A DNA stretch of 64,000 nucleotides, taken from assembly GCA_030549775.1 (NCBI GenBank), contig CM060173.1, forward strand, positions 30,570,032 through 30,634,031. Reading direction: 5' to 3'. Numbering within the stretch: the first letter of the stretch is position 1; each line of letters begins with the position of its first letter. The notes under the pieces were generated by a model. That model ran no database searches and was not told the origin of the DNA. It was given only the letters and a program-made list of their open reading frames with translations. Position numbers and translations under genes: made by a program. Below are positions 1 to 11,393 of the stretch, piece after piece. This DNA is from Tamarix chinensis (Eukaryota > Streptophyta > Magnoliopsida > Caryophyllales > Tamaricaceae).

Positions 1-1238
1 GCAATAGCATGATAAATTTATTTATATTAATATATTTATGATAACATACTAGAATAGGGTTGCATGTGGTAAAGTAATTTGGTATGATTAGAGTTTCATA
101 TACTAAATGGACTTAATTGTATTTTAGGGGGGAAATGGTAATTCTTCCGCTTCTAAAAATTTTCAGAATTTTAATTTGATATTAGAATCTTATTTTGATG
201 TTATTTATTCATGCCATAAATTTCACTTAATTCTAATAATAATTGGTATTAAAATGAGAAATTATTGAGTAAATAACAATATAAGGGCATTCTGGTTATT
301 TATGACTTATTATGCCTAAAAGAGTGAATAATTGGACTAGGATGACCTTTATGAACTTCTAGGTTAACCTTTATGTTCAATTGTACTTTGTATTAGATCG
401 TTGAACTTAGGGTTGACTTAAATAATTAGAAATAAATATATAAATGGCTAAGTGTGAAAATAAAATCATTGTGCATTATGTGTTATTTTATGATTACCTT
501 ATTGAAATATGAATATTTAAAGTGGAATACCTTTAGATTTTGAAATTGTTGCTCTTTAGGGATATCTACCCTAGAGAAGAGGTAGGAAACCCTTGATTTG
601 GTTTGGTGGTTTGTTGAATTTCTTGACATTTTGGTTTAGTCCCTATTCTAATTTATAGGTGACCTACGGGTCCTTTAGAGGGTATCAATACTTAAGTATT
701 AGGTATCCTAGGATGAGAGGATACCATTTTGCTTTATTACATCAGTATGACCACAGTACTTGTACATCTTTAGGCTACAAGTTGGGGGGATATTTTGTTA
801 CCTTAGTAGTCTGGTATGACCAGTGTACTTTTTATGTTTATGGGTTATTATTATATCCCTTTGAGTAATTAAAAATAAAAATAATTTTTTATGATGATTT
901 AAATAGATTGTTATGTTTTGTTTGTTTAGTATTTGTCTTTGTACACTACTTGATTTTGGTACGTAGGTTCTATAGTCGCATCCATGCACTATTTGAATTT
1001 GGTATATTGGTCGGTATTTATCTTAGTGATTTCCTTATCATGTTATAAGTGGCATAGAAGTGCTTATGGGAAAAGGCCTTAATTATAGTTTGGTATTTTC
1101 CTCTTTATGAGATACCCTTGGTATAATTGGAGTAATAAAATATTCGTAATATGGTTAAGTTTGATGTGATGATCATGTGGCATATGGTATGATATGAGTT
1201 ATGGTATGATTGTGGCACTTAGCTATGGTATGTACTAT
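1..1238 (-). repeat. Diverged LTR-A fragment (5' part of an interrupted copy)
   Basis: No gene is visible; the short open frames lack recognisable motifs. Blocks near 745-830 (a CAGTATGACC-type motif followed by a GTAC motif) resemble the reverse complement of LTR-A sequence around 40930-42700, which suggests an old minus-oriented LTR-A copy. Its continuation is seen at 2589-2637 and 12811-13266 on the far sides of two insertions. The similarity is patchy and judged by eye; this could be another AT-rich repeat. Confidence 0.3.
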
Positions 1239-2583
1239 TGATAGGCGAAATCCGCAAACGCACAGACTTATTTTAGCTATCAAGGTCAATCCCATAGGGA
1301 CTTGGTGCTAATTACTGGTGTTTCAATATTATGGCTATCTAAACAAGAATAATTGATAAGTGATGAACAAAAATGATAAAGAAATAAAATGAAAAAAATA
1401 ATAAAGACTAGTAATTACTATTTCAAGCAATAAAAAACAAGCCTATTATTGAACTTCAGTTACAAATAAATCGATCAATCATATGTCAAAGTGCTCAATA
1501 CCTTAAGAACAATTAGCCTAATTTAAACTTCAATCTCATTTAAGAATTAAACCAAATTAAACTGATTAAGAACAAGCTAATTATATCGATCCCCGATAAT
1601 CACTAATCTACTTTCATGAGTCATGAATTTCCTTTTAATTGCTAATTTATAGTATTAATCTTCACCTTTTAGTTATTCAATGAATTAGCTATGTCTAGTT
1701 AAATTGTTGATCAATAAATTTAACCTAATTTTAATTTCTAGCAATTGAATAACGTAAAGCAAATGATTTCGACAATAATCCAATAAATTCATCAATAAAC
1801 AATGGAATCAAACATAATTCAATTCTAGAACAAAAGACTGCTCATGCATAGTTGAAATTATGAAACACAATAAAAAAGATAGAATACATAATGGAAAAAG
1901 AGAAATATAAAGGACAAATATATAGAACCGATTCATGAGATGCAATTGAAATGCTCCATTTCTTCAAGATTCCAAAGCAGGAGAGAAATCTAATCTAGAT
2001 TTCTTCTAAAATTCAAGAGAGAAAAGGGATAAAGAAGAGAGAGAATATAATACATGGGGAACAAGTGACTATGAGAGAATAGATTGAAAGGAGGCTCCCT
2101 CCAAACCCTAGGTCGTGCCCCTCTTGTATTACAAAATTACCCCCATATTAAAGAAGGCATGTTACTAAGAATCGCAAAACACTCTATGTTAGAATCTAAT
2201 ATTGGAAAAATTACGGTAAAATGCTCATAACATATTCATTCAAATTTAAAATGAGGTAATTTTAGATGTGTTGGAAATAATATATATAACTTTTGTTCTT
2301 TACACTTCTCCAAATTCATATTGCATCTTTGTCAAAATTATTAACTTTTTCGGTCAAATGCAATTGTCTCCAAAGTTAATAAGGTCATATCCATGCTATA
2401 TTTATATTGCCTCATCTTAGCCTTATTTGCATCCATTGAGTGAGCCTACAAAACAAAATACCAAGGGATGTAATATCCACAAATCTAACAAAAGATCCTA
2501 CAATATACATAGAAAATCTATGGAACCAAGCATATAACAAGCATGAAAATCATCCTAAAAGTAGTCTTTTTACCAATTTATCA
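1239..2583 (-). mobile_element. Solo LTR, Athila-type Ty3/gypsy, with 5-bp target duplication
   Basis: The unit begins TGATAGG and ends TTTATCA on the plus strand (TG...CA ends) and is flanked by ACTAT at 1234-1238 and 2584-2588, a perfect 5-bp target site duplication. Its first 90 bases share the layout of the LTRs at 2638 and 11394 (a run of short A/G blocks, then a GGTCAATCCCATAGGGA motif near 1284). Orientation is therefore minus. No internal region is attached, so this is a solo LTR left by LTR-LTR recombination. It lies inside the older LTR-A copy. Confidence 0.7.
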
Positions 2584-2637
2584 ACTATTTGACATTTTAT
2601 CTTGAGATATTTTGTGTTGCTTTCTAAGTGCTCCATA

Positions 2638-4044
2638 TGATATACTCCTATCCACAAGCGCATAGGGTAAGAGTAGTAGTCAAGGTCGATCCCACAAGGA
2701 TTGGTGAATGACCACTAAGACAATGATGGAACTTTGCTATGTCTAGACTACAAAATGATAAGAAGTGAGAAATTGTAAGCTAACATAACTAACTAAGCTA
2801 ATAAGAAAGGAAAATAGCACTCAAGTGACTCAAGTAAATAGAAAATCTAAGGTTCCGGTTCATCGCCCCCGATCCTCCATGTAATTTAACACTACATCAT
2901 AAATTGATTCAACAATCATAATCAATCATGCCAACAAGGATAGAAAGTATTTTTCTTTCTCAAGCCACAAACACCCTATTACATCTCTATGGCCCTAACT
3001 ATCTCTAGCTTAGGGTCTAATAGAGTGTAATGCCTTAGAGTCCACAAAGTTTCCTCCTTTATTGTTGTAGAAGTCAAATTGATCGTCTCTCGACCTATAA
3101 TTTAATCTCTAATTATGCTATTAGGTCTAATACTAGATTATCTCTTGATCTCACCGGTATTTCCCACACCAGAAATTGGAACCCGGCCAGAGTTCGTCAT
3201 TCCATTAATTAATCAATAACACAATGCCAGGATCATGAATTGAATATAAAAAAAAAAGAATGCAACTATAGAACACATTCGGATTGGGGGACACTCCCCT
3301 TCACCTTAGCACAAAAATATAGCAAATCAAACCCATAGTAAGAACATTAAGAATAATAAGAGATTCCATAGACATATAAGAGAGAAAATAAAATACCCTT
3401 GAATTCCAATGATTCTTACAAGTGCTTAACTTTTTGCACCTAGATCTCTAGTTTACAAGAAAATTCTTGAGGAATTGGGGAAGAGGATGAGGGAGAGAGA
3501 AGAGAGAGGGAGTGGAGGCTACATGAATGAAAATTTAGAATGAGATTTTAAATACTATGGCCTCTCTAATCCCTAGGGTATTGATAAACACGTGCTTCCA
3601 GTGTCAGCTTTGATAGTGCTAAGTATTTTGACCATACCTCTTTCATAAAAACTTCGATTGAGGTGATTTTGGATGTCTTGGAAAGAAATTGAAATTTTAT
3701 ACAACTTTGATGTTGAAAACTTCTCCAAATTCAGATTTTATCCTGTTATAAATTATACTTTTTTCATGCCCATATACTTTGAATATGCATTCTTGCTTTC
3801 ATTTTATTCTAGAATTTGTATTTTAGCTCTAAATCTCTTTTTACTTTAACTTTTTCTCCTTTTTTCTCCTTTCTTCTCCCTTTAAGATTATTCTTTTTTC
3901 CATATTTAATGCTTTTTTTGTTCCTTGAGATCTGGAAAATGTTTGCAACACAAAGGTAGGAGCAAGAACAAAAAAGGAGAATTCCAATTGAAAGTAAAAA
4001 CTCTTATAAACCTTAGGAATAAGATGCAAAAGTCACACTTATCA
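2638..4044 (-). repeat. 3' LTR of the Athila-like element
   Basis: Direct repeat of 11394-12810. On the plus strand it runs from TGATATACTCC to CACTTATCA. It contains the same landmarks as its partner: GGTTCCGGTTCATCGCCCCC near 2851, CACTCCCCTTCACCTTAGCA near 3291 and the same terminal 30 bases. Several short low-complexity T/C-rich frames inside it are not genes. Confidence 0.9.
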
Positions 4045-4056
4045 ACTCCCCCATAC
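4045..4056 (-). other. Polypurine tract of the Athila-like element
   Basis: Read on the minus strand this is a purine run, TATGGGGGAGT, directly before the 3' LTR start TGATAAG. This is where plus-strand DNA synthesis is primed in LTR retrotransposons. The position fits the inferred minus orientation exactly. Confidence 0.75.
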
Positions 4057-5990
4057 CTAAACATTTACTTGTCCCCAAGAAAATTAATATAAGAAACCCT
4101 CCATGGGGAAAAATAAAGGAAGTAGGATCCATTTCTCAGAAAAGTGTGTTTAGCCCTTTAATAGCACAAGAGTCAAGTCAGAAACAATATGACCCAAAAA
4201 TATAACAATTAAAAGCTCAAAATCCTTTTTCAAAATATTTTTAGGATTCCCCCTTCTATGAGAAGTTTAACTGTGCTATCAAGCTCTAGGGCTCTTCCAT
4301 GCAACAAATGACATCCAATAGTGGATAGCAGACAACCGTATACTAACTCACTAATTCCTCAAGGTTTCGAATGAGAATTCTCACTTTAGGTCTTATGGAC
4401 ACACCTCTCATGTGTTTTATTACATTTAAAGGTTCATCTCTAGTCCTCTCACTCATGATCAAGATCATCCATATGCTTGGAATACTTTTTGATTCTCCAC
4501 CACTAGAAAGACTTGACACACAAAAATCAAGAGGTCTTATTAGGGATGTAATGGGGCCATGGGTTAAAAGCTTAGGACGGAAAAAAAATTTGGAAGTGGA
4601 GCTAAAAGTCCAGTACCAATGAGGTATGGTAATTTCTTTTTTTTTTTAATGACATATATTTTACCATCCCAACTTTTCATCATGAAACACAAGCACCCCA
4701 AACTTCTTATTGATTCTTTTTTTTTAGATAGATAAGAGAAAGATCGATTTGCTTTTCATCCTACACAATCATCCACTCTTTCACACCTCACCCATGTTTA
4801 GCTTACATCACACTCCCAACCTCCTTTTTCTAAATTGCACAACACCCATTGGTTCTAGAATTAGGGAGAGACAAAGGAAATTGTGTTACATGTGTATTTA
4901 GATCAAGAAAATGGCCATAAGCACAATGGGGTTAGCAAAGGATAAAACAAGAAGGTCAGGCTATTTAGCTAATGTAGGTTATGAAAAAAAACAAGTGCCT
5001 CTATAATTTTAATGCATGTGTAAGTCATATGTGGTTTTGAAGAAAACCATTGCAAGTTCTAGTGTCCCAAGTCATGGTGGGATACACACACACAAGAAAA
5101 AATAAGAGACTGTAGTGATGTATCATTCTAAAGGCTCAAAGTCTCACTGGGCCCAAAATTCTCTAATTCTAATCCCTTTTGGAAAAGATTAAATCAACAT
5201 AAGTCAAACTATACCACAAGAATTCTAAGGTATTCATAACCCTAAAGTTCTCAAACACAGTTACCCTTGTCTTATAACAATGCAGCCAAAACACTCAAGC
5301 AGATAAAATCCATTTTCAACAGGTATTTCAAAAGGTCTTAACACGCCAAACTAAACACTCCTACCATTGTAAGACAAAACATACTCTTTAATATCATCAA
5401 TGAAGGGTTGTTTCCTTTTCTTTTCTTTATTTGTTTACATATATATATCCAAAAGAAATAACAAAAGAAAATTCAGCAACACTCATTGAAATAAAATTGG
5501 GAAGAACATAATACTAACCAAACGAAAAGGATAGGTCATCTTCTCCCCCACGCCTATATATCACATTATCCTCAATGTGAAACAAGAAGCACAAAAGAAA
5601 AGAGGGAGAAAAGATCCATGGCTCAATATGAAGGAGTAGGTGGTGGAGGTTAGTGGATGACGTGATGGTGGTTGTGGTGGTGGTGGGATGGCGGCGACGT
5701 GCTGCATTTGTGGCGATGGAGAATTTGGTAGAGGTGCAAAGAATTTTCTTGGTCAATTTCACACCTTCACACTCAAATAAATTGACCATGGTTGCCACTC
5801 AAATTTAACTGTCCACATCACCGCCAACAAATCCATCAAAGAAAAGCCATAAGGAAATCAAAGAGCAAACAAACCAAGAGAACCAAAATAAGAAAAATAA
5901 AAACAAAAAAGAAGGAAAAACTTGGGTTGCCTCCCAAGAAGCACTTGTTTATAGTCATTAGCTTGAATTTCTCACTGCACTTAGGATCAT
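4057..5990 (-). other. Non-coding 3' internal region of the Athila-like element
   Basis: About 1.9 kb separates the integrase remnant from the polypurine tract. Athila elements often carry a further env-like gene here. I could not find one: the longest frames (4371-4622 plus, 5514-5798 minus) show no signal peptide, membrane pair or other family motif. The stretch 5630-5720 is G/T-rich low complexity and codes for a threonine run in one minus frame. Confidence 0.6.
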
Positions 5991-7140
5991 CTAGAAGAAT
6001 GATGGTTTTGAGGGATGCAACCTCACCACCTTCAACCTTTCCCCATTCACTTTGAATGGTTCTTTATCGAGGCTTGTGATTTCAACTGCTCCGGATGGAA
6101 AAACTTGTGTGATTGTGTGTAGTCCTGGCCATTGGAATCTAAGAATTCTAGGGAACAATTGCAAATGAGAATTAAATAGGAGCACTTTTTGCCTCACTTC
6201 CCATTTGGTGAAGTGTTGATCATAAATCCTTTTCATGCACTCCTTATATAGCCCTACATTCTCGTATGCCTTAATCCGAAATTCATCAAGCTCGTTTAAT
6301 TTAAGGATCCTTTGCTCACCTGTAGCTTACATATCAAAGTTAAGGAGACAAGTAGCCCAAAATGATTTATACTCAAGTTCTATAGAAAGATGATAAGCTT
6401 TTCTGAAAATAAGATTGTAAGGGGGCATTCCAATGGGGGTTTTAAAAGTATTTCGGTATGCCCATAGAGCATCATCAAGTTTCAAGGACCAATCCTTTCT
6501 AGAGGAGTTAACCATTTTCTCAAGAATTATCTTAAGCTCACAGTTTGATACCTCCACTTGACCATTGGTTTGAGGATGATACGGGATAGAAACCTTATGG
6601 TTGACTCCATACATACTCAAAAGAGCGTTAAATTCTCTATTGCAAAAATGTAAACCCCCATCACTAGTGATAGTCCGCGGAGTCCCAAACCTTGAAAAGA
6701 TATTCTTTTTCAAGAATTTAGTAACGACTTTTGCATTGTTTGTGGGAGTGGCTATAGCCTCTACCCACTTAGATACATAATCAACTGCCATAATAATGTA
6801 TTCGTTATGCTTGTATTTGGGGAATTGTCCTATAAAATTGATGCCCTAAACATCGAATAACTCCACTAAAAGAATGTTTGTGAGAGGCATCTCTTGTTTT
6901 CTAGAAATATTTCCAACTCTTTTGCACCTATCACAAGTCTTAGTAAAGGAGTACGCATCATGAAACAAAGTAGGCCAATAGAACCCACATTATAAAACCT
7001 TAGCAGCAGTTTTGGTTGGGATGAAATGGCCACCACACTCTTTACTATGACAATGAGATAATATCGAATGCATTTCATGCTCAGGGATGTATGTTCTAAT
7101 GTTATGATCAGCAGAAATCTTGTAGAGATACGGATCATCC
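5991..7140 (-). pseudogene. Integrase of the Athila-like element, broken
   Basis: Integrase would insert the reverse-transcribed copy into nuclear DNA. The fragment keeps the zinc-binding H2C2 region ([11 protein letters not shown] near 7040-7070, then CDRCKR), the catalytic core (6327-6791, with [16 protein letters not shown] and [12 protein letters not shown]) and the C-terminal domain (5991-6236, with LLFNSHLQLFP). The second acidic residue (SDGG) and the glutamate (QVEVSN) are present. The first catalytic aspartate is replaced by Asn (codon 6837-6839, in GINFIGQFP), and a TAG stop lies three codons upstream at 6846-6848 where the family has Trp. Another stop follows the zinc finger. It is part of the same polyprotein as the RT upstream and is non-functional as it stands. 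Confidence 0.88.
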
Positions 7141-7329
7141 CACAAATGATACCTCAAATCATGTAAGAACTTCTTTCTTTGATGAAAGGATAGATCATCG
7201 GATAAGATTCCACTTGCAAGAAAGTTAGCAATATCAGCATAAAAAGGATGATTTGTAGCCCCATAGAGTGTCTCATCAGGAAATGTGTCACGAATAGGCT
7301 CAGTCCCTTGATTGACCTCATAGGTAGAT

Positions 7330-8892
7330 GGCGGGCGAGAAAGATGATCAGCTACTTGGTTGCCGCTTCCTTTCCTATCCCTGATTTCCAAGTCGAATTC
7401 TTGCAACAATAGAATCCACCGAATGATTCTAGGCCTCACGTCCTATTTAACAAAAAGATACTTCAATGTTGCGTGGTCAATATAGACAATGACCTTATTA
7501 AGCAATAAGTAGGGACGAAACTTGTCAAAGGAGAAAACCATAGCTAACAATTCTTTTTTGGTGGTTGCATAATTCAATTGTGATGAGTTCAAAGTCTTGA
7601 TAGCATAATAGATAGTATGAAAAAGTTTATCCTTACATTATCCCAACACTGCTCCTACAGCTATATCACAAGCATCACACATTATCTCAAAAGGAAAATT
7701 CTATTCAGGAGCAATAATAATTGGGACATCCACAAGGTTTGCCTTCAAAGTGTTAAAAGCAACCAAACATGCATCAAAAAAGTGAAAGGGCACATCCTTA
7801 GCCAACAAATCACAAAGAGGTTTTGAAATTTTTGAAAAATATTTAATTAAAAGTCTATAGAAACCTACGTGGCTTAGGAAACTATGTACATCTCTAACAC
7901 ATGTAGGGGGAAATTCTCAATGATTTCTATTTTAGATTTGTTGACCTCTATCTTTTTACACAAAATCTTATGCCCTGAAACTATTCCTTCCTGGACCATC
8001 AAATGTCACTTTTTCTAATTCAGAACCAAATTTATATCCTCACAACGCTTAAGAACATGCTCAAAATTATTTAAGCATACATCGAATGATGGCCCAAAGA
8101 GCAAAAAATCATGCATAAAAATTTCCATGAATTTTTCAACCATATTATGAAACATAGCCATCATACATCTTAAAAATGTAGCTAGGCCATTACAAAGATT
8201 GAACGACGTCCATCTATATGTGAAGGTTCCATAAGGACAAGTGAAGGTAGTCTTCTCTTGCTCCTCAGGGGAAATAGGAATTTACATATAACCGAAATAC
8301 CCATCAAGAAAGCAATAATAGTCATGCCCCACCAAACGTTTAAGCATTTGGTCAATGAAAGGAAGGGGAAAGTGGTATTTTTAAGTGGCATCATTCAGCT
8401 TCCTAAAATCAATACAGACATGCCAACCAGTCATAGTTTTAGTAGGCACCAATTCGTTATTGTCATTCTTGATCACTATGATCCCCCTTTCTTGGGAAAC
8501 ACCTGGATAGGGATAACTCAAGAGCTACCAGAAATTAGATAGATCATACCTGCATCCAATAGCATAATTACCTCATTTTTCACCACCTCTTGCACGGTTG
8601 GGTTCAATTGCCTTTTAGGTTAGATCACTTTCTTGTGGTTATCTTCCGTAAGGATTTTGTGCATGCACATGGAAGGAATAATCCCTTAAATGTCAGCAAT
8701 GGTCCCCCAAAAATTTATCTTTCGTAACTTAAGAACTCTTATCAATTTTTCTTCCTGCAACTTAGTTAAAGATGAAGAAATAATGATAGGAAGAGTATCA
8801 TTGTGACTAAGAAATGCATACTTTAAATGTTGAGGTAGCGGCTTGAGCTCCAAAGCGGGAGGTTCTTCAACAAATGGCTTCAACTTTGGCAT
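7330..8892 (-). pseudogene. Reverse transcriptase-RNase H of the Athila-like element, broken
   Basis: The enzyme would copy element RNA into DNA. The N-terminal part is open at 8686-8892 (ELKPLPQHLKYAFLSHNDTL, SSSLTKLQEEKL). The polymerase core follows in shifting frames through 8000-8500. The active-site motif is readable at 8105-8120 as IFMHDFLLFG: the first of the two catalytic aspartates is His (codon 8111-8113), which should abolish polymerase activity. In-frame TAG and TGA stops follow shortly after. The end of RNase H is seen at 7330-7439 ([23 protein letters not shown]). No single frame spans the domain. The family assignment is firm; the exact frameshift points are not. Confidence 0.85.
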
Positions 8893-9204
8893 TTAGGCCC
8901 TCTCTCGTCCTTACAAGGGGTCCACGGTGTGGCGCCCATATGGTGGATATGCAGTAAAATACTGGACAACCTCTGTTGTTTCCTCTTCTTTCTCACATCC
9001 TTTTTGTTGAACCAAATACCTTTCTAGGGGGTCTTGCACAACACTTGCTTGAAAACAATCATCAATTACATTATCTAAGATATCAATGTGATAGCAAGTA
9101 TTATCATCGGAGGGGTATTTCATGCTCTTAAAAACATTAAAAGTGACTTCTTCGCCTTGGAAACAAAGAATGAGCTTACCCTCTTAGACATCTATGAGAG
9201 TGTG
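8893..9204 (-). pseudogene. Protease-RT linker of the Athila-like polyprotein
   Basis: The stretch 8911-9123 is open on the minus strand and acidic (CEKEEETTEVV). It lies between protease and RT, as expected for the poorly conserved linker of Athila polyproteins. Stop codons bracket it at both ends. No separate function is inferred. Confidence 0.5.
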
Positions 9205-9585
9205 TCATGTTGCTAAGAAATACCTACCAAGAATGAGGGGGACCTTGTGGTCCTCCTCCATATCTAGCACAATAAAGTCAATAGAGAAGACAAACTTGTC
9301 CACTTTAACTAAAACATCTTCAATTATACCCCTAGGATATTTGATAGATTGATCAGCCAACTGTAAGAACATATTCGTCAGTTTTAGTTCCCCTAGACCT
9401 AGATGCTTGAAAACAGAGAAAGGCATCAAATTAATGCTAGCAAAACATTCCTCATTCAAGGTTATTGTTTCAAACTCATCTAGTTTCCTGTTGTGAGTGA
9501 TTATGTCCTTGAGAAACTTCCCATAACTGGGCATGTATCTCACAATGTCAAGCAAAGGCAAGTTAATGTGCACTTTCTTAAGCAT
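9205..9585 (-). pseudogene. Aspartic protease of the Athila-like element, active site deleted
   Basis: Retropepsin-type protease that would cut the Gag-Pol polyprotein. The frame contains ASINLMPFSVFKHLGLGELK, LQLADQSIKYPRGIIEDVLV and VPLILGRYFLAT, the flap and C-terminal half typical of this lineage. The segment just upstream is abnormal: NEEC runs straight into F-ASINLMP near 9440, so the stretch that should carry the catalytic Asp-x-Gly motif is missing. This looks like an internal in-frame deletion, because the reading frame continues. Gag lies upstream and RT downstream. The product cannot be an active protease. Confidence 0.85.
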
Positions 9586-10100
9586 ATTAAGGAATTGTGT
9601 TGTACAACCCTACCTGAAAACGGAGGAGGGGGAACATATGCTTTTACCTCTTAAGGTGAAGTGTGGATTGCCTCATGTTGTGATTCAAGTGCTTTCTCTT
9701 CAGGAGATTTTTCATTATCTTCCTTAGGCTCTTGATGGTATGGTTCAGGCAGTGGTTTCCCACTCCTTAAGGCTATTGCATTGATTTGCTCTTTGGGGTT
9801 AATGATTTTATTACTAGGAAAAGCATTAGGTGCTCTCCCTGAAATGGCATTAACGAGTTTTCCAATCTATGCCTCAAGGTTATTGATGGATGTATCCTGA
9901 TTTTGGAGGCAGGTATCTTATTTCTGAAGATGAGCTTGAATTTTAGCATCATGTTTTTGAAGGGTGCTCTTAGTGCGAGTGATGAACTTGGACATCATAT
10001 CTTCAAGGGAAGAAGATTAAGGTTGTTGGGGCTGTAGAGAAGCTGGAGATGCTGGTCTTTGTTGCGTGAATCTCAGAGGCTTTGTAGGAACTTCATTTCT
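9586..10100 (-). other. Gag-protease spacer of the Athila-like element
   Basis: About 500 bases between the gag zinc knuckle and the protease. No long frame is open on the minus strand. Short runs in several frames suggest it once coded for the C-terminal Gag and linker region. Nothing else is seen. Confidence 0.5.
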
Positions 10101-11230
10101 TCAACTGAAGTTTGGATGGTTTCTCCATCTAGGATTATACACATTGGAGTAAGGATTGTTCGGTCTCCCATAACTATTTCCCATGTATTTCACTTGGTCA
10201 TAAGATTGTTGGAAGGGATTCCCAACTTGACATTTCGTGCTCAAGTGTGATCCACCACATAGCTCACAAATTGGTGCATTAGCCTGTACCTGCATACAAG
10301 AGGCTTTGTCAAATTTCTTGGAAAGCAAATCAATTTTAGTCTCTAATGCTGTGATGGCATCTAAAGAATGAATTCCTAGAGTTTTTTGTGTCGGGGCACG
10401 TTCAGATTGCCATTGGTGGGAACTCGAGGCTATCTCTTCAATGAAATAATAGACTTGCTCTAGAGTTTTGTTCATAATGGTACCCCCTATAGCTGCATCT
10501 ATCATAGACTGGTTAGTAGCAAAGATGCCATTGTAAAAAGTTTACATCTGAAACCACATGGGTAGGACATGGTGTGGGCATTTTCTAAGCAAATCTTTAA
10601 ACCATTCCCAAGCATCATAGAGTGATTCGAGGTCATTTTGTATAAAAGTAGTGATGTCATTCCTTAATTTTGCAACTTTTGATGGTGGAAAATACCTAGA
10701 AAGGAAAGACTTCATCATATCATCCCAAGTAGTAATAGACCCTGGGCTAATGAGTGTAACCAACTCTTAGCCTTATCACGTAAAGAAAAAGGGAACAATC
10801 TAATCCTAATTGCATCATTAGAAATACCATTTAGCTTAAAAGTGTCATGGATTTCTATAAAGTTGGCAATGTGGGAATGGGGATCTTCATTAAGGTTACC
10901 TCCAAATTGGACTGATGTTTGTAGCATCTGGATGATGGCAGGCTTGATCTCAAAATTATTAGCTTGAACGATCGGTCTTCCTACGCTTGAGGTTGAGCCA
11001 TCAAGGCTAGGTGTAGCATAGTCCCGAAGTGACCTAGGAATGGGAGCTTGCTCTTGGATAGGAGCTTGTTCTTGGAGTAGGATGTGCCCTTGTGGTGGGA
11101 TTTGTCCATCATGGAGTGGATGGTTGTTTTCCATTTCAATGTTTGTGGTGTGCAACCTGCGTAAATGTGAGATGGTCCACTCGATCTCGGGATCAAGTGG
11201 CACTAACTCACCCCCATTAGTGCGGGTCAT
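10101..11230 (-). pseudogene. gag of the Athila-like element, frameshifted
   Basis: Gag would form the virus-like particle in the cytoplasm and package element RNA. The chosen start is the ATG at 11228-11230, the first in the open frame downstream of the PBS. Residues show a Q/P-rich N-terminus, then GNLNEDPHSHIANFIEIHDT and RLFPFSLRDKAKSWLHSLA, the conserved capsid block. A one-base deletion near 10750 breaks the frame at that point. The next frame continues (SITTWDDMMKSFLSRYF) to a TAA at 10542-10544, then resumes without change of frame to a CCHC-type zinc knuckle, CELCGGSHLSTKC. A TGA closes it at 10101. The TAA and TGA fall where related proteins have Gln and Trp. Confidence 0.88.
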
Positions 11231-11375
11231 GCACTAGTGTAACTCCACTAAATCAAAAACTCCTACACCCAAGATTAGTCAACCACAACAAAAAAAAATA
11301 CAAAAAGAAAATAAAATAAAATAAAATGTCTATATTACAATAAATTCCTTGGGTCCTAATGTCACTTGTTGCCAA

Positions 11376-11393
11376 TCCCCGACAACGGCGCCA
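11376..11393 (-). other. Primer-binding site, tRNA-Asp type
   Basis: The plus strand reads TCCCCGACAACGGCGCCA, matching the 3' end of plant tRNA-Asp including CCA at 17 of 18 positions. On the minus strand it directly follows the 5' LTR. tRNA-Asp priming is characteristic of Athila-lineage elements. This fixes the orientation and the inner edge of the 5' LTR. Confidence 0.85.

Noticed and set aside
5514..5798. 94-residue frame as an env-like gene of the Athila element
   Set aside because: It has a Thr run from a G/T-rich low-complexity tract and no signal peptide, membrane segments or cysteine pattern.
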